Assembly (NCBI GenBank): GCA_026398275.1
Contig: JAPLTF010000061.1
Location: 62,001-126,000, forward strand
Reading direction: 5' to 3'
Origin: Verrucomicrobiota bacterium
GTDB lineage: Bacteria; Verrucomicrobiota; Verrucomicrobiia; Chthoniobacterales; Terrimicrobiaceae
Length of the DNA stretch: 64,000 nt
Position 1 is the first letter of the stretch. Every line of letters starts with the position of its first letter. The notes under the pieces were generated by a model. It saw nothing but the letters and a program-made list of their open reading frames with translations. It was not told where the DNA came from and did no database searches. The position numbers were made by a program, and so were the translations under genes. This document shows positions 8,848-16,580 of this stretch, in pieces.

Positions 8848-10092
8848 ATGCCCTCCGAAAACGACGATCCGTGGACGCTCCGCCAGGTTGTGGTCCACAA
8901 GAAGTCCCTTCACGCTGCTGAACGTTGGGAATTGACGGGAGGAAAACGTGCATTTGGAAAGTCGGTTCGCCGATACTTCATCAAAAAAACCGATGCGGTC
9001 AAGAAGGCGAGAGAGCTCGTCGCCGAATACCGCGCTCACGGCAGCAGGGCCAGCGAGCTCAGCGACACGCAGCGGGTGGATGCCGTAAAAGCCATCGAGC
9101 TGATCGGGGAGAAAAAACTGACTCTTCAGTCGGCCGTAGCCTTCTTCCTCAAGCACGGACCGAAGGAGAAAACCGGTGATGTGAAGTCTGCGGTGATGGT
9201 GTTTTTGTCGACCCGGGGGGTGTCGCAGAAAGAATTTGAAAACCCTCGCAAGCACCGCTGCCTGGAAGCCAGGGGCAAAACTTATATGGGCTACAGCTGG
9301 AAGCACCGGGTGGACCTCTCCTACCGGTTGCGCCCCTTTGTCAAAAGGTGGGGAGGGGAGACGCTGGGCATCATGACCCTCCAACGCATCGAGCTTCAAA
9401 ACTGGCTCAAGGAGGAGTTTGCGAACCTCACGACCCTCGACAATCACCGCCGAACCATTCACAGCTTCTTTTCCTGGGCGATCTCTGAAAATCTTGCCGT
9501 AGAGAACCCCGCCACGCGTTGGCGGGAGCTTTCCAGGCAACTCAAGGTGGAAAGGACATCCAAAAAGCCGGGCATCCTTTCGGTCAAAGACCTGCGGACT
9601 TTGCTCCAGGCGGCTCAGGCGGGCGACCGCGAACTCATCGCCTGCTTTGCGATCGGGGCCTTCTCGGGCATTCGCACGGAAGAGTTGGCGGGCTTGGAGT
9701 GGGGCATGATCAAAAATGAATTCATCCATGTTCCCGCCTCGCTTGCAAAAACGAGTGATGCTCGCGATATCCCGATCCACCCGACGCTCAAGACCTGGCT
9801 GGACCTGCTGCACAGAGGGAAGGAAACAGATCGCGTGCTCCCGGCTGATTTTGAAAAGCGGCGTCGGGCCCTCTGCAAAAAGAAAAATATCAAATGGCCG
9901 CCCAATGCGCTTCGACACGGTTTTGGTTCGTATCGCTATGCGGACACCGAAGACATTGCGAAGACCTCGTTTGAGATGCGCCATGAAAACCCCGAAACTT
10001 TCCGGCGTCATTATCTGAACCGAGGGATTTCCAAGGAAGAGGCTCAAAAATACTGGGCACTCAAACCACTCAAGCGTGGCGAAAAGGAGTAA
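8848..10092 (+). CDS. Tyrosine recombinase / integrase
   Basis: A 414-residue phage-type integrase. The N-terminal 120 residues are a basic arm-binding region, residues 140-235 the core-binding SAM-like domain and 245-400 the catalytic domain. Catalytic residues are visible: Arg276 in FSGIRTEELAGLEW, Arg356 and His357 in LRHGFGSYR, His379 in MRHENPE and nucleophile Tyr389 in RHYLN. It would cut and join DNA at the attachment site of the island. The ATG at 8848 follows closely on the truncated symporter and two direct TGTCGCAA repeats. An excisionase-like gene lies 190 bp downstream. Confidence 0.93.
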   Translation: MPSENDDPWTLRQVVVHKKSLHAAERWELTGGKRAFGKSVRRYFIKKTDAVKKARELVAEYRAHGSRASELSDTQRVDAVKAIELIGEKKLTLQSAVAFFLKHGPKEKTGDVKSAVMVFLSTRGVSQKEFENPRKHRCLEARGKTYMGYSWKHRVDLSYRLRPFVKRWGGETLGIMTLQRIELQNWLKEEFANLTTLDNHRRTIHSFFSWAISENLAVENPATRWRELSRQLKVERTSKKPGILSVKDLRTLLQAAQAGDRELIACFAIGAFSGIRTEELAGLEWGMIKNEFIHVPASLAKTSDARDIPIHPTLKTWLDLLHRGKETDRVLPADFEKRRRALCKKKNIKWPPNALRHGFGSYRYADTEDIAKTSFEMRHENPETFRRHYLNRGISKEEAQKYWALKPLKRGEKE

Positions 10093-10103
10093 TGAACGTC
10101 TTC

Positions 10104-10129
10104 GGTTTCGAATCCCGTTAGGGTCGCCA
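10104..10129 (+). other. tRNA 3'-end-like sequence, candidate attachment core
   Basis: Directly after the integrase stop, the sequence from TTCGAAT (10107) to GTCGCCA (10129) matches the layout of a tRNA 3' end: a seven-base T-loop, the 3' half of the T-stem, seven acceptor-stem bases, a discriminator base and CCA. The 5' half of the T-stem does not pair and no acceptor 5' strand lies upstream, so this is not a tRNA gene. A tRNA-like segment that begins in the T-loop is what an integrase attachment core usually looks like. Confidence 0.4.
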
Positions 10130-10283
10130 TATTCTCCTCTGAAAATGGCCATTTCCTCTGTAGAGAAAAATCGTTTGGTGGCCCTTGGTGATCAAAAGGT
10201 GCCGTTTGAGGCCGTTTTTCGCTATGGAAAAATAGGGAAAGAATTTTTTGAAAATCACATGAATTCCGCCAATAAAGCGGCAT

Positions 10284-10472
10284 GTGGTCCAGCTCCTCAC
10301 AATTCCCGAAGCCGCTGAACGCCTCCGAGTCGGCGTCAGCACTCTTCGTCGTTATTTGAGGCGGCGACTTTTGCCTCGGGTGATTTTGCCCGGTGGCGAC
10401 CAGCGTATCCGGGAGCGGGACCTCGAAGCCTTCGTGGATTCCCGCACCGTGAAATCCAAGAACAATCCATGA
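10284..10472 (+). CDS. Small excisionase-like MerR-fold DNA-binding protein
   Basis: A 62-residue protein with a GTG start. It consists almost entirely of a helix-turn-helix of the MerR/excisionase type (LTIPEAAERLRVGVSTLRRY, residues 5-24) followed by the wing. Such proteins bend attachment-site DNA to direct excision or act as small regulators. Its place 190 bp after the integrase supports the recombination-directionality role. The frame starting at 10469 overlaps its stop by ATGA, but I do not consider that frame a secure gene. Confidence 0.75.
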   Translation: MVQLLTIPEAAERLRVGVSTLRRYLRRRLLPRVILPGGDQRIRERDLEAFVDSRTVKSKNNP

Positions 10473-10773
10473 ATACCATTTCCACGATCGGCTGTAATAT
10501 CGATGCTGCCTACGACGAAGCCGGGAGAATGCAGGGGGCGTTCGGGGCTTCGCTGCGTATGGAAGTGAATATGTCGGTATCGCGCTCCGGTGTCATGCCG
10601 AAGCGGCAGCGTGGCGGACATGAGCTGACAGCGTTCTTCGGATGTTGCTAGATCCCGGTGACAATGACCCGGAGGGAGGCATCACCGATAACGACTGGGA
10701 TGAAGGGAGCGTTTCCACGCCACGAGCTCGGCGAAAAATTCTGGAGGATAGAGGGTGGATCCAAGCGAAATGA

Positions 10774-11663
10774 TCAAGGGGAATTGATGCGGCTTTCCAG
10801 ATCCGCCAACACATCGAGGATTTCATTCCACGGAAGCGGGTCACGAAAAAACATGTCGCGCATCGCGGTGTAGTCGCGAGAGAGAGCCTCCCGACGGTCC
10901 GCTGGCGGGATGAGGCGGAAGGTTCCCCGCACGGCGGTTTCAGAATGCGCCCAAGCTGCCGGGAAAAACACCATCTTGTGCGCGATGACGCGGGCGCGAA
11001 GGTCGTCGAGTTCCAGCGCCCTCGCGCAATACTCGCTTTGTGCCAGTGCGGCCATGTCGGCGTAGTGCCGGGAGTAGCGCTCGGGAACTGCTTTTTCCTG
11101 CGGGCGGTGCGCTTCGGCGTGAAGGATGGAAGCCTTCTCCCAGAACGTCCGCTCAATACTCAACACAGGCAACGTGCTGGCGCTATCAGGCAACGCCTCA
11201 GGAAATGCCTCCGCGACGTAAGGTGTGACAACTCCCTCCGCGACAGGCCATCGGTCGGAGCGGGCACCGCACTCGATCCTGACCACCGGACGCACATACA
11301 TCCCGGCGATGGGGTCACCAAAAGGCAAAGAGGAGGGTTTGCGCGTCGTCGGGACCGCTCTCCAATGTCCAGCTACCCCGGCCAAGCACAGCGGAAAAGA
11401 CGTCCAGCAAAGCGGGGGTCACTTCCATTTTGAGCCGCTTGGCACAGGCAGCGGAAAGCCGCCGCTTGATCCAACTCCTTCGCCAGTCGCCTCCGGTTAT
11501 TGCCGTCGGCCGTCGTGCCGGGCGGCACATCGCCCAATTGATCGGGCAACTCCATGCGAACGGCAATCGCCTCGACATGACCGCGCGGGGTTAGTTGCGT
11601 TGGAGGATGGGGAGAACGGCACCGTATGGGAGATGCGGTGAATAGGCTGATCTTTCGCCGCAT
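10774..11663 (-). pseudogene. Frameshifted and N-terminally truncated AbiEii/AbiGii-type toxin
   Basis: The 3' two thirds read as the family's C-terminal region: YVRPVVRIECGARSDRWP, then FWEKASILHAEAHRP, then PERYSRHYADMAALA, ending INSP. Upstream, ALLDVFSAVLGRGSWTLE and DDAQTLLFAF lie in another frame, joined through a TTTT run near 11320. Earlier still, LAKELDQAAAF lies in a third frame near 11460. The nucleotidyltransferase domain with its GG(T/S) motif is not found. AbiEii enzymes are nucleotidyltransferase toxins of abortive-infection systems with an AbiEi antitoxin. No antitoxin is seen, so the locus is a relic. Confidence 0.72.
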
Positions 11664-11716
11664 TTTCCGCGGCGATTATTGCCATTGCGGTGAAAAGATG
11701 CGATATTCACCGCATC
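11632..11716. promoter_or_regulatory. Palindromic operator region upstream of the Fic gene
   Basis: GATGCGGTGAATA at 11632-11644 recurs exactly in inverted orientation at 11704-11716, and a related TTGCGGTGAAAA lies at 11685-11696. The last two form a tight inverted repeat with TGCGGTGAA/TTCACCGCA arms (11686-11694 and 11706-11714). Between them, TCGCCGC (11655-11661) pairs with GCGGCGA (11669-11675). The cluster ends 14 bp before the Fic ATG, so a protein bound here would control Fic. Either the Fic C-terminal winged helix or a lost regulator could be the ligand. Confidence 0.6.
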
Positions 11717-11729
11717 CGATGCGACGAAT

Positions 11730-12848
11730 ATGAGCTACATCCATGAAAATCCAGATTGGCCGGGCCTCAAATGGGCCGAGGCCAAACTCTCTCCGTTGTT
11801 GGCCGACGTCCGTCACAGGCAGGGACGTTTGTTGGGGAAAATGGAAGGGCTCGGTTTCCTGCTTCGTGCCGAGGCCAATCTGACGACCCTCACCGCCGAT
11901 GTGATCAAGTCGAGCGCGATTGAGGGTAAGCAGCTAGATGCCGAGCAGGTGCGTTCCTCGATTGCGCGGCGTCTTGGCCTGGATGTGGGCGGTGCGGCGC
12001 CTTCGAGTCGGGCTGTCGACGGCGTGGTGGAGATGATGCTCGATGCCACACAGAAATATGCCGAACCGCTGACCGCCGAACGCTTGTTTGGCTGGCACGC
12101 ATCACTGTTCCCAACGGGGCACAGCGGCATGCAACGAATCACCGTCGGCGCATGGCGTCCCCTTGAGGCTGGCCCCATGCAGGTCGTGTCCGGCGCGATG
12201 GGCCGGGAACAGGTTCATTTTGAGGCACCGTCGGCTGAACGGCTGGAACATGAGATGGCAACTTTCCTCAAATGGTTTGGAGGGGGCAGCGAAGTCGATC
12301 CCGTTCTGAAAGCCGGGATCGCTCACTTCAGGTTTGTGACCATCCATCCCTTCGAGGACGGAAACGGTCGCATCGGCAGAGCGATTGCAGACATGGCGCT
12401 TGCACGGGGGGATGGAACGCCGGAACGCTTCTACAGCATGTCGGCGCAGATCGAGGCGGAGAGGAAGCAGTATTACGACATCCTTGAGCGGAGCCAAAAA
12501 GGAGGCATGGACATCACATTGTGGCTGGAGTGGTTTTTGGTCTGTCTTCGCCGGGCCGTGGACGGAGCGGAAAGCAACCTCGCGGGCATATTTCGGAAGG
12601 CGAGGCTCTGGGAGCAGATCAATCTGGAGCCGGTGAACGAGCGACAACGCACGGTGATCAATCGACTGTTGGACGGATTTGAAGGCAAGCTGTCCTCATC
12701 CAAATATGCAAAGCTGGCCAAGTGCTCAAACGATACGGCCTTGCGGGACATCAAAATCCTGCTGGACCGTGGAATTTTCACGCAGGAAGCGGGAGGAGGA
12801 AGAAGCACGAGTTACCGACTGATCGAACAGCCCGCCAATCAGATGTAA
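11730..12848 (+). CDS. Fic family protein with N-terminal DUF4172-like domain and C-terminal winged helix
   Basis: A 372-residue Fic protein. The core motif HPFEDGNGRIGR starts at His206 and carries the catalytic histidine and the phosphate-binding loop. An inhibitory helix motif SSAIEG with Glu65 lies N-terminal, marking a class II, self-inhibited Fic enzyme. Residues 310-365 form a winged helix-turn-helix that could bind DNA. Family members transfer AMP (or another phosphate-containing group) to hydroxyl side chains of target proteins and often act as toxins or stress regulators. All key residues are intact, unlike the neighbouring toxin relic. Upstream palindromes suggest autoregulation. 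Confidence 0.92.
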   Translation: MSYIHENPDWPGLKWAEAKLSPLLADVRHRQGRLLGKMEGLGFLLRAEANLTTLTADVIKSSAIEGKQLDAEQVRSSIARRLGLDVGGAAPSSRAVDGVVEMMLDATQKYAEPLTAERLFGWHASLFPTGHSGMQRITVGAWRPLEAGPMQVVSGAMGREQVHFEAPSAERLEHEMATFLKWFGGGSEVDPVLKAGIAHFRFVTIHPFEDGNGRIGRAIADMALARGDGTPERFYSMSAQIEAERKQYYDILERSQKGGMDITLWLEWFLVCLRRAVDGAESNLAGIFRKARLWEQINLEPVNERQRTVINRLLDGFEGKLSSSKYAKLAKCSNDTALRDIKILLDRGIFTQEAGGGRSTSYRLIEQPANQM

Positions 12849-12885
12849 ATCAGTGAAGCAATCGTCGGGAATTCCTGAAAATTGG

Positions 12886-13156
12886 TCAGGTTTGTTTTTG
12901 GGTTGAGTTTGGCTGTGCAGGTGACCCCGGCGGAAAGTTGCTGAACCACGCTTCGGCGTGTTCCTTGGTGACGAGTTCGCGGTAGTGCTGCATGAGCATC
13001 TGGACCGATCTCGTCCGCCAGAGCGTGGGCCTCCTCCTTGTTGGAACGCGAGGTGCTGCGCAGCTTTCCGCCTTCGCGCCATTCGATGCGCCAAGTCACA
13101 TACTCCTGGCCGTCCTTGAGCTGCGCTCGGCGCGTGATAGGTAAAATCTCCGATTT
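12886..13156 (-). pseudogene. Internally deleted tyrosine recombinase remnant
   Basis: Reading leftward, one frame gives an arm-binding-like N-terminus (LPITRRAQLKDGQEY, then WRIEWREGGKLR). After a frame change near 13015 comes QMLMQHYRELVTKEHAEAWF, which contains the nucleophile tyrosine region and the C-terminal helix typical of recombinases in this group of bacteria, ending with TGA at 12886-12888. The whole core-binding domain and most of the catalytic domain, including Arg, HxxR and His/Trp residues, are missing. It lies just downstream of Fic and marks an older insertion event. Confidence 0.65.
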
Positions 13157-13273
13157 TTAAAAATAACTGGCGTCGACCTCTTCCAATTTCTACGGACCGA
13201 AGGAAAATACGATCAATCTCCTGTTGGGCATTGTGATTTAAAAAGCCACAACTTACCGCGCGGGGGAGCGATC

Positions 13274-13696
13274 ATGAAATCCGGAACAAGCCAACAGTCC
13301 AGCGCCACCATTCCCGCCGTTTCAAACGGCGGTGCGGATCTGCGCGGGGCCGTATTGCGCATCCCGCGCGATGGGGCGTTCGCCATTTCGTTCACCCCTG
13401 CCGCGGTTGAAATTGGCATCAGTGCAGAAGCGGTCGCAGAAATCAGAGCCTCGCTGAAGGGACCGACCCCATTCCGGGAATACCACACGGTTGCGGAGGA
13501 AGCCGAGCGGATTGACCTCTCCGAAAAGACCGTCCGAAAGCTTCTCAAGGAAAAGCGGGCTCCTCATTACGTCATTGGCTCAGACATCCGCATCGATTCA
13601 GTTTCCCTGGCTCAATGGCTCGACAGGAAATACGCAGTCGGCAACCCGAACCCCAATGCCTCTCTCCCAACTGCCAGAATAAACCGCCACCAATAA
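13274..13696 (+). CDS. HTH (excisionase-type) DNA-binding protein
   Basis: A 140-residue protein. Residues 72-120 (YHTVAEEAERIDLSEKTVRK and the wing with WLDRKYAV) form a MerR/excisionase-like helix-turn-helix. The N-terminal 70 residues are poorly conserved and contain a beta-rich segment. It starts a plus-strand run with the next gene 6 bp downstream. A regulator of the island or a recombination-directionality factor are both possible. Confidence 0.65.
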   Translation: MKSGTSQQSSATIPAVSNGGADLRGAVLRIPRDGAFAISFTPAAVEIGISAEAVAEIRASLKGPTPFREYHTVAEEAERIDLSEKTVRKLLKEKRAPHYVIGSDIRIDSVSLAQWLDRKYAVGNPNPNASLPTARINRHQ

Positions 13697-13702
13697 AAGG
13701 AT

Positions 13703-13996
13703 ATGAAAAAAAAGACCGAACCCGCCAACCGTAACGCGCAATCCAACTCACCGCTCCAGGATCGAGTCATTGCGATATTGCAAAGGAACCCTGAGGGAAT
13801 CCATGTAGACGCCGTCGCCAAACGAGTCGGCTGCACGATAGAAGATCTGTTCGTGTGGTATTCAAATCGAGGCAAAAACCTCCCCGGCGTAACAAATCCA
13901 AAAAGCAGCACGCTGGGCTGGGATCAGTGCGCGGCGGTTTTTGCCAAGGAATCCGAGGTTGTTGAGAAAGATAAAACCAACGAGAGGCGCGAGTAG
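13703..13996 (+). CDS. Small basic protein with winged-helix-like core
   Basis: A 97-residue protein beginning KKKTEP, 6 bp after the preceding HTH gene and probably cotranscribed. Residues 18-65 (LQDRVIAILQRNPEGIHVDA and following) read like a helix-turn-helix or winged helix, in which a recurring 'will the pathway be repressed by recognition helix' arrangement is suggested by VAKRVGCTIEDLFVW. No catalytic motif is visible. The family is not recognised. Confidence 0.5.
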   Translation: MKKKTEPANRNAQSNSPLQDRVIAILQRNPEGIHVDAVAKRVGCTIEDLFVWYSNRGKNLPGVTNPKSSTLGWDQCAAVFAKESEVVEKDKTNERRE

Positions 13997-14161
13997 GTCG
14001 CCGCTAGGAGCGAGCCATTGCGCATATTATATCGACAGTTACGGATGAGGGTTGTTGCTTCCAGCGCCGGCGAGGTCGCATCCAGACTCTGCGACCTTGC
14101 CAACACGGAATCGCGCTCCGTCATGGAATTCAATGTCAGACTACTACGTCAGCACGATTCG

Positions 14162-14340
14162 CCCCTTGCGGTGCCGGAAGGGGGGCTGATGACTTCGGCC
14201 GGGGCATCGCGGGACCGGGTCCCGCGGATTTTGGCCTTCCCAAGGCATGACGGACGGAGATCGCGGCCGCACAGGAACGTGCCGCCGATCGGGTCGCACT
14301 CACCAAACGTCGCGCCGGGCGCAAAATGGGCCGACCGATC
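14162..14340. other. Hairpin-rich noncoding region (candidate oriT or regulatory RNA)
   Basis: The 450 bp between the small basic protein and the next gene contain no convincing coding frame but several structures. CCCCTT/AAGGGG arms lie at 14162-14185. A perfect palindrome GCGGGACC-G-GGTCCCGC lies at 14209-14225. GATCGGGTCG at 14287-14296 pairs with CGACCGATC at 14332-14340 with one bulge. The region precedes the DNA-binding and mobilisation genes, where an origin of transfer or replication would be expected. A structured RNA is an alternative. Confidence 0.4.
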
Positions 14341-14347
14341 CCATGTG

Positions 14348-14379
14348 CCCCCTTTAGGCGCCGGAAGGGGGGTCTTTTT
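14348..14379 (+). terminator. Rho-independent terminator-like hairpin
   Basis: CCCCCTTT (14348-14355) pairs with AAGGGGGG (14365-14372) around a GC-rich loop and is followed by TCTTTTT. This is the usual shape of an intrinsic terminator. It would stop transcription arriving from the 13.3-14.0 kb genes before the next plus-strand gene. The 3' arm is nearly identical to that of the hairpin at 14162-14185, which lacks the T-run. Confidence 0.6.
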
Positions 14380-14447
14380 CCGTTCCCCCAAAAAATATTT
14401 CAGAAAAATGCTTCGAGGCTCTTACCAAGCGCAATCCGGCAAAGGAT

Positions 14448-15779
14448 ATGATTGCCATGGACGAGAAATCTTCACACCGGAAAAATCCACCACAAACAGA
14501 ACAAAATACCCTGCTCTCCCTGCAGAGCGGCTTGCCGCCGGATCTGATCTTCTTCGAGACGGGACTGGCGATCCCGGAGGCCACCGATGGAACCACGCTC
14601 AACGAAGCGATCGTCAAGCTCACCAAAATAGGCGCCTTCACCGTCTGGGCCTACGCGGACATTGCCGTATACGCCGCCAAACACGGCCTGCGCGAGACAA
14701 GGGAGGCGCTGATCAGGGCGACCGGTTACAGCGCCAACCGGATGGCCATGTTCGTTCGCGTCGCCGAGGCGTTCCCCCATAAGACGAGGAAACCGACACT
14801 GTCCTTCGAACACCACCAGTCGGTCGTCGAGCACGAACCGTCCCGCGTATCTGGCGACCAAGCGCTCTGGGAAGAAAAATCGTCCGGCTGGTTGGATGCC
14901 GCCATGACAAACGGCTGGAGCGCGAAAGAACTGCTTGAACGGATCGCGGGACCACAGAAGCGGAAACGCCAGATGCTGGCCCTCGGGTTCACCCCGAGGA
15001 CGAAACATGGCCAGCAACTCGCCACCGCGCTCATGTCCCTGCTTGAAAAGCACTTCCCAACGGAGAACGAAAAACTGTTCGCAGGGGACGTGCTGGCCGA
15101 CATTGGGGCGATCGCGGGACTCCTGAAATCCTACCTGGAAGGAGGGGATCAGCCGGCCGGGGCGGGACGGCGGATGGATCTGAGCCTCGAGGCCGCGCTC
15201 AAGGACGTCATGGGAGGCAAAGAGTTCGGGCAGGCCGCACGCGACCACGGCCTAAAGGTCAGGGCGCTCGGGCTCTACCGCCTCGAGAAGGCTGCGGAGA
15301 TGAAAGATACCGGGGTCACCTTCGAAACCATCAAGCAAAGGCTCCGCGTGAAGCCGGACAAGCTCCGCGAATACATGAAGAAGCGCCCGCAGGGCGATCC
15401 CTCTCCCCCGGCGGCAGCGGAACCCGCGCCACAGCCGCCCGATCCAGCGACCGAATCCCCCATGACCACCTCCTGCCCACCGGAAGCGAACGGGCCCGGC
15501 TGTGGCGGCGGACCCGCCAGCATCTCCTGCTGTCCCTCCGAACTCGCGGCGGCCCTAGCGGACATCATTAAGGGAAAAACACTCCCCGACGCCGCCCGCG
15601 ACCACTCGGTCCGGCGCACCTGCCTGATCAAATTCCGGCGGGCGGAAGCCGAGAAGCTCTATGCAGAATGGGGCTCCGTCAACCGGGTCGCCGCGCAACT
15701 CAGTATGGATTACAAAGATCTCCGGAAATATCTGGCCGGGCGCGGTCTCCTGAAAACGGGTGGGAAGGGAGGTAGCTAG
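14448..15779 (+). CDS. Phage/plasmid-type HTH protein with two C-terminal DNA-binding repeats
   Basis: A protein of 443 residues from the ATG at 14448; the ATG at 14457 has better spacing from the AAAGGA site. Residues 80-165 hold the pattern LSFEHHQSVV...WLDAAMTNGWSAKELLE, known from phage and plasmid proteins with a ParB-spacer-like helix-turn-helix. Two later segments (residues 245-310 and 365-435) resemble each other: each has an Ala-rich helix, a 'G+..+AARDH' turn and a short helix (EFGQAARDHGLKVRALG against TLPDAARDHSVRRTCLI). A proline-rich linker separates them. Probably a DNA-binding replication, partition or regulatory protein of the island. Confidence 0.6.
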   Translation: MIAMDEKSSHRKNPPQTEQNTLLSLQSGLPPDLIFFETGLAIPEATDGTTLNEAIVKLTKIGAFTVWAYADIAVYAAKHGLRETREALIRATGYSANRMAMFVRVAEAFPHKTRKPTLSFEHHQSVVEHEPSRVSGDQALWEEKSSGWLDAAMTNGWSAKELLERIAGPQKRKRQMLALGFTPRTKHGQQLATALMSLLEKHFPTENEKLFAGDVLADIGAIAGLLKSYLEGGDQPAGAGRRMDLSLEAALKDVMGGKEFGQAARDHGLKVRALGLYRLEKAAEMKDTGVTFETIKQRLRVKPDKLREYMKKRPQGDPSPPAAAEPAPQPPDPATESPMTTSCPPEANGPGCGGGPASISCCPSELAAALADIIKGKTLPDAARDHSVRRTCLIKFRRAEAEKLYAEWGSVNRVAAQLSMDYKDLRKYLAGRGLLKTGGKGGS

Positions 15780-15781
15780 CC

Positions 15782-16222
15782 ATGGCACGCCATTCCTATA
15801 AGGTGGTCGTCCGGCTGACCGTCCCGGACCAGGCCGGCAAGATCCCGCTCGGCTCCGAGGCCCGCGCCTATATCCGCGACGAGATCGAGAAGCAGGTCGG
15901 GGCGCTTGTTGGCGAAACCAACCTCCACCGGCTCCACGAGCGCTACCACGCGCACGCCCGTCACCTCGCCGCCGAGGCCCGCCGGGAGCTGCTGCCCAAG
16001 CGCGCAAAAAAGGTGCCCGCCGGATTACCGGACTCAGCGGACCCAGCGCCACCCGCGAGCGACCGTCCACCACTGCCCGGTGACGGGGCCGGTCAAGCGC
16101 CTCTCCAACCGTCACCACCCGATCCATCCGGCGAGACCGGCGGCGCAAAAATTACGGCCTCCCTCGAGAGCGCTGGGGCAGCCAGCATTGATTTTACCCC
16201 CGGCAAAAGGCCGTCAGACTGA
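15782..16222 (+). CDS. Small unknown protein of the mobilisation region
   Basis: A 146-residue protein starting 2 bp after the previous stop with a strong GGGAGGT ribosome site at 15768-15774. The N-terminal 75 residues are mixed alpha/beta and basic (HSYKVVVRLTVPDQAGK, then a helix with HERYHAHARHLAAEARREL). The rest is a low-complexity Pro/Ala tail. No known domain is recognised. Its position between the HTH protein and the MobC-like gene suggests a role in DNA transfer or replication of the island. Confidence 0.6.
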   Translation: MARHSYKVVVRLTVPDQAGKIPLGSEARAYIRDEIEKQVGALVGETNLHRLHERYHAHARHLAAEARRELLPKRAKKVPAGLPDSADPAPPASDRPPLPGDGAGQAPLQPSPPDPSGETGGAKITASLESAGAASIDFTPGKRPSD

Positions 16223-16259
16223 TCGGAAAGCGATAATTCAGACCGATAAACGCACACCC

Positions 16260-16580
16260 ATGAGACGAAACCATGAGATCACGTTCGCTGCCAACGACGC
16301 CGAGAAGGCGGCGATGGAGCGGATCTACGGCACAGGGAAGGCCGGGAAGGCCCGGATGCGTCAAGCCCTGCTGGACCCCTTCGAGGTGAAACACACCGTC
16401 CCCGCAGGGAGATTAGTGGCCCAGCTCGAGGACATCCGGCGGCGGCTGACCGCGAACGCGGTGCTGCTCGAATCCCGGAGCTACGACCCTTCCGAGGAAT
16501 TGGTGCTCACCCTCGCAACCATGATCGGCCTCTGGGAGAGGCTCCTCAAAGATGCTCGCAAGATTCTTTCCACAAAGTGA
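16260..16580 (+). CDS. MobC-like mobilisation accessory protein
   Basis: A 106-residue protein. The N-terminus (RRNHEITFAANDAEKAAMER) resembles the ribbon-helix-helix segment of plasmid MobC proteins, and a helical part (LVAQLEDIRRRLTANAVLLE) follows. MobC proteins open DNA at the origin of transfer and help the relaxase. The last 29 bp overlap the relaxase frame, a common arrangement for mobC-mobA pairs. No strong ribosome site precedes the ATG. The assignment rests mainly on this context plus weak sequence resemblance. Confidence 0.5.
   Translation: MRRNHEITFAANDAEKAAMERIYGTGKAGKARMRQALLDPFEVKHTVPAGRLVAQLEDIRRRLTANAVLLESRSYDPSEELVLTLATMIGLWERLLKDARKILSTK

Noticed and set aside
10055-10129. 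A complete tRNA gene ending at 10129
   Set aside because: Only the 3' part fits; the 5' T-stem half does not pair and no acceptor 5' strand or anticodon arm exists upstream, where the integrase is coded.
7360-10152. A 930-codon minus-strand open frame antisense to the symporter and the integrase
   Set aside because: It mirrors two real genes, has no recognisable domain, and the plus-strand frames carry clear families; high GC content makes long antisense frames common.
10469-10651. A 60-codon frame overlapping the excisionase stop by ATGA
   Set aside because: Coupled start but low-complexity, basic sequence without a fold hint, and no conserved pattern; kept out of the list.
14018-14782. 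A 254-codon plus-strand frame across the hairpin region
   Set aside because: It runs through strong palindromes and a terminator-like hairpin, and overlaps the start of the better supported HTH gene in another frame.
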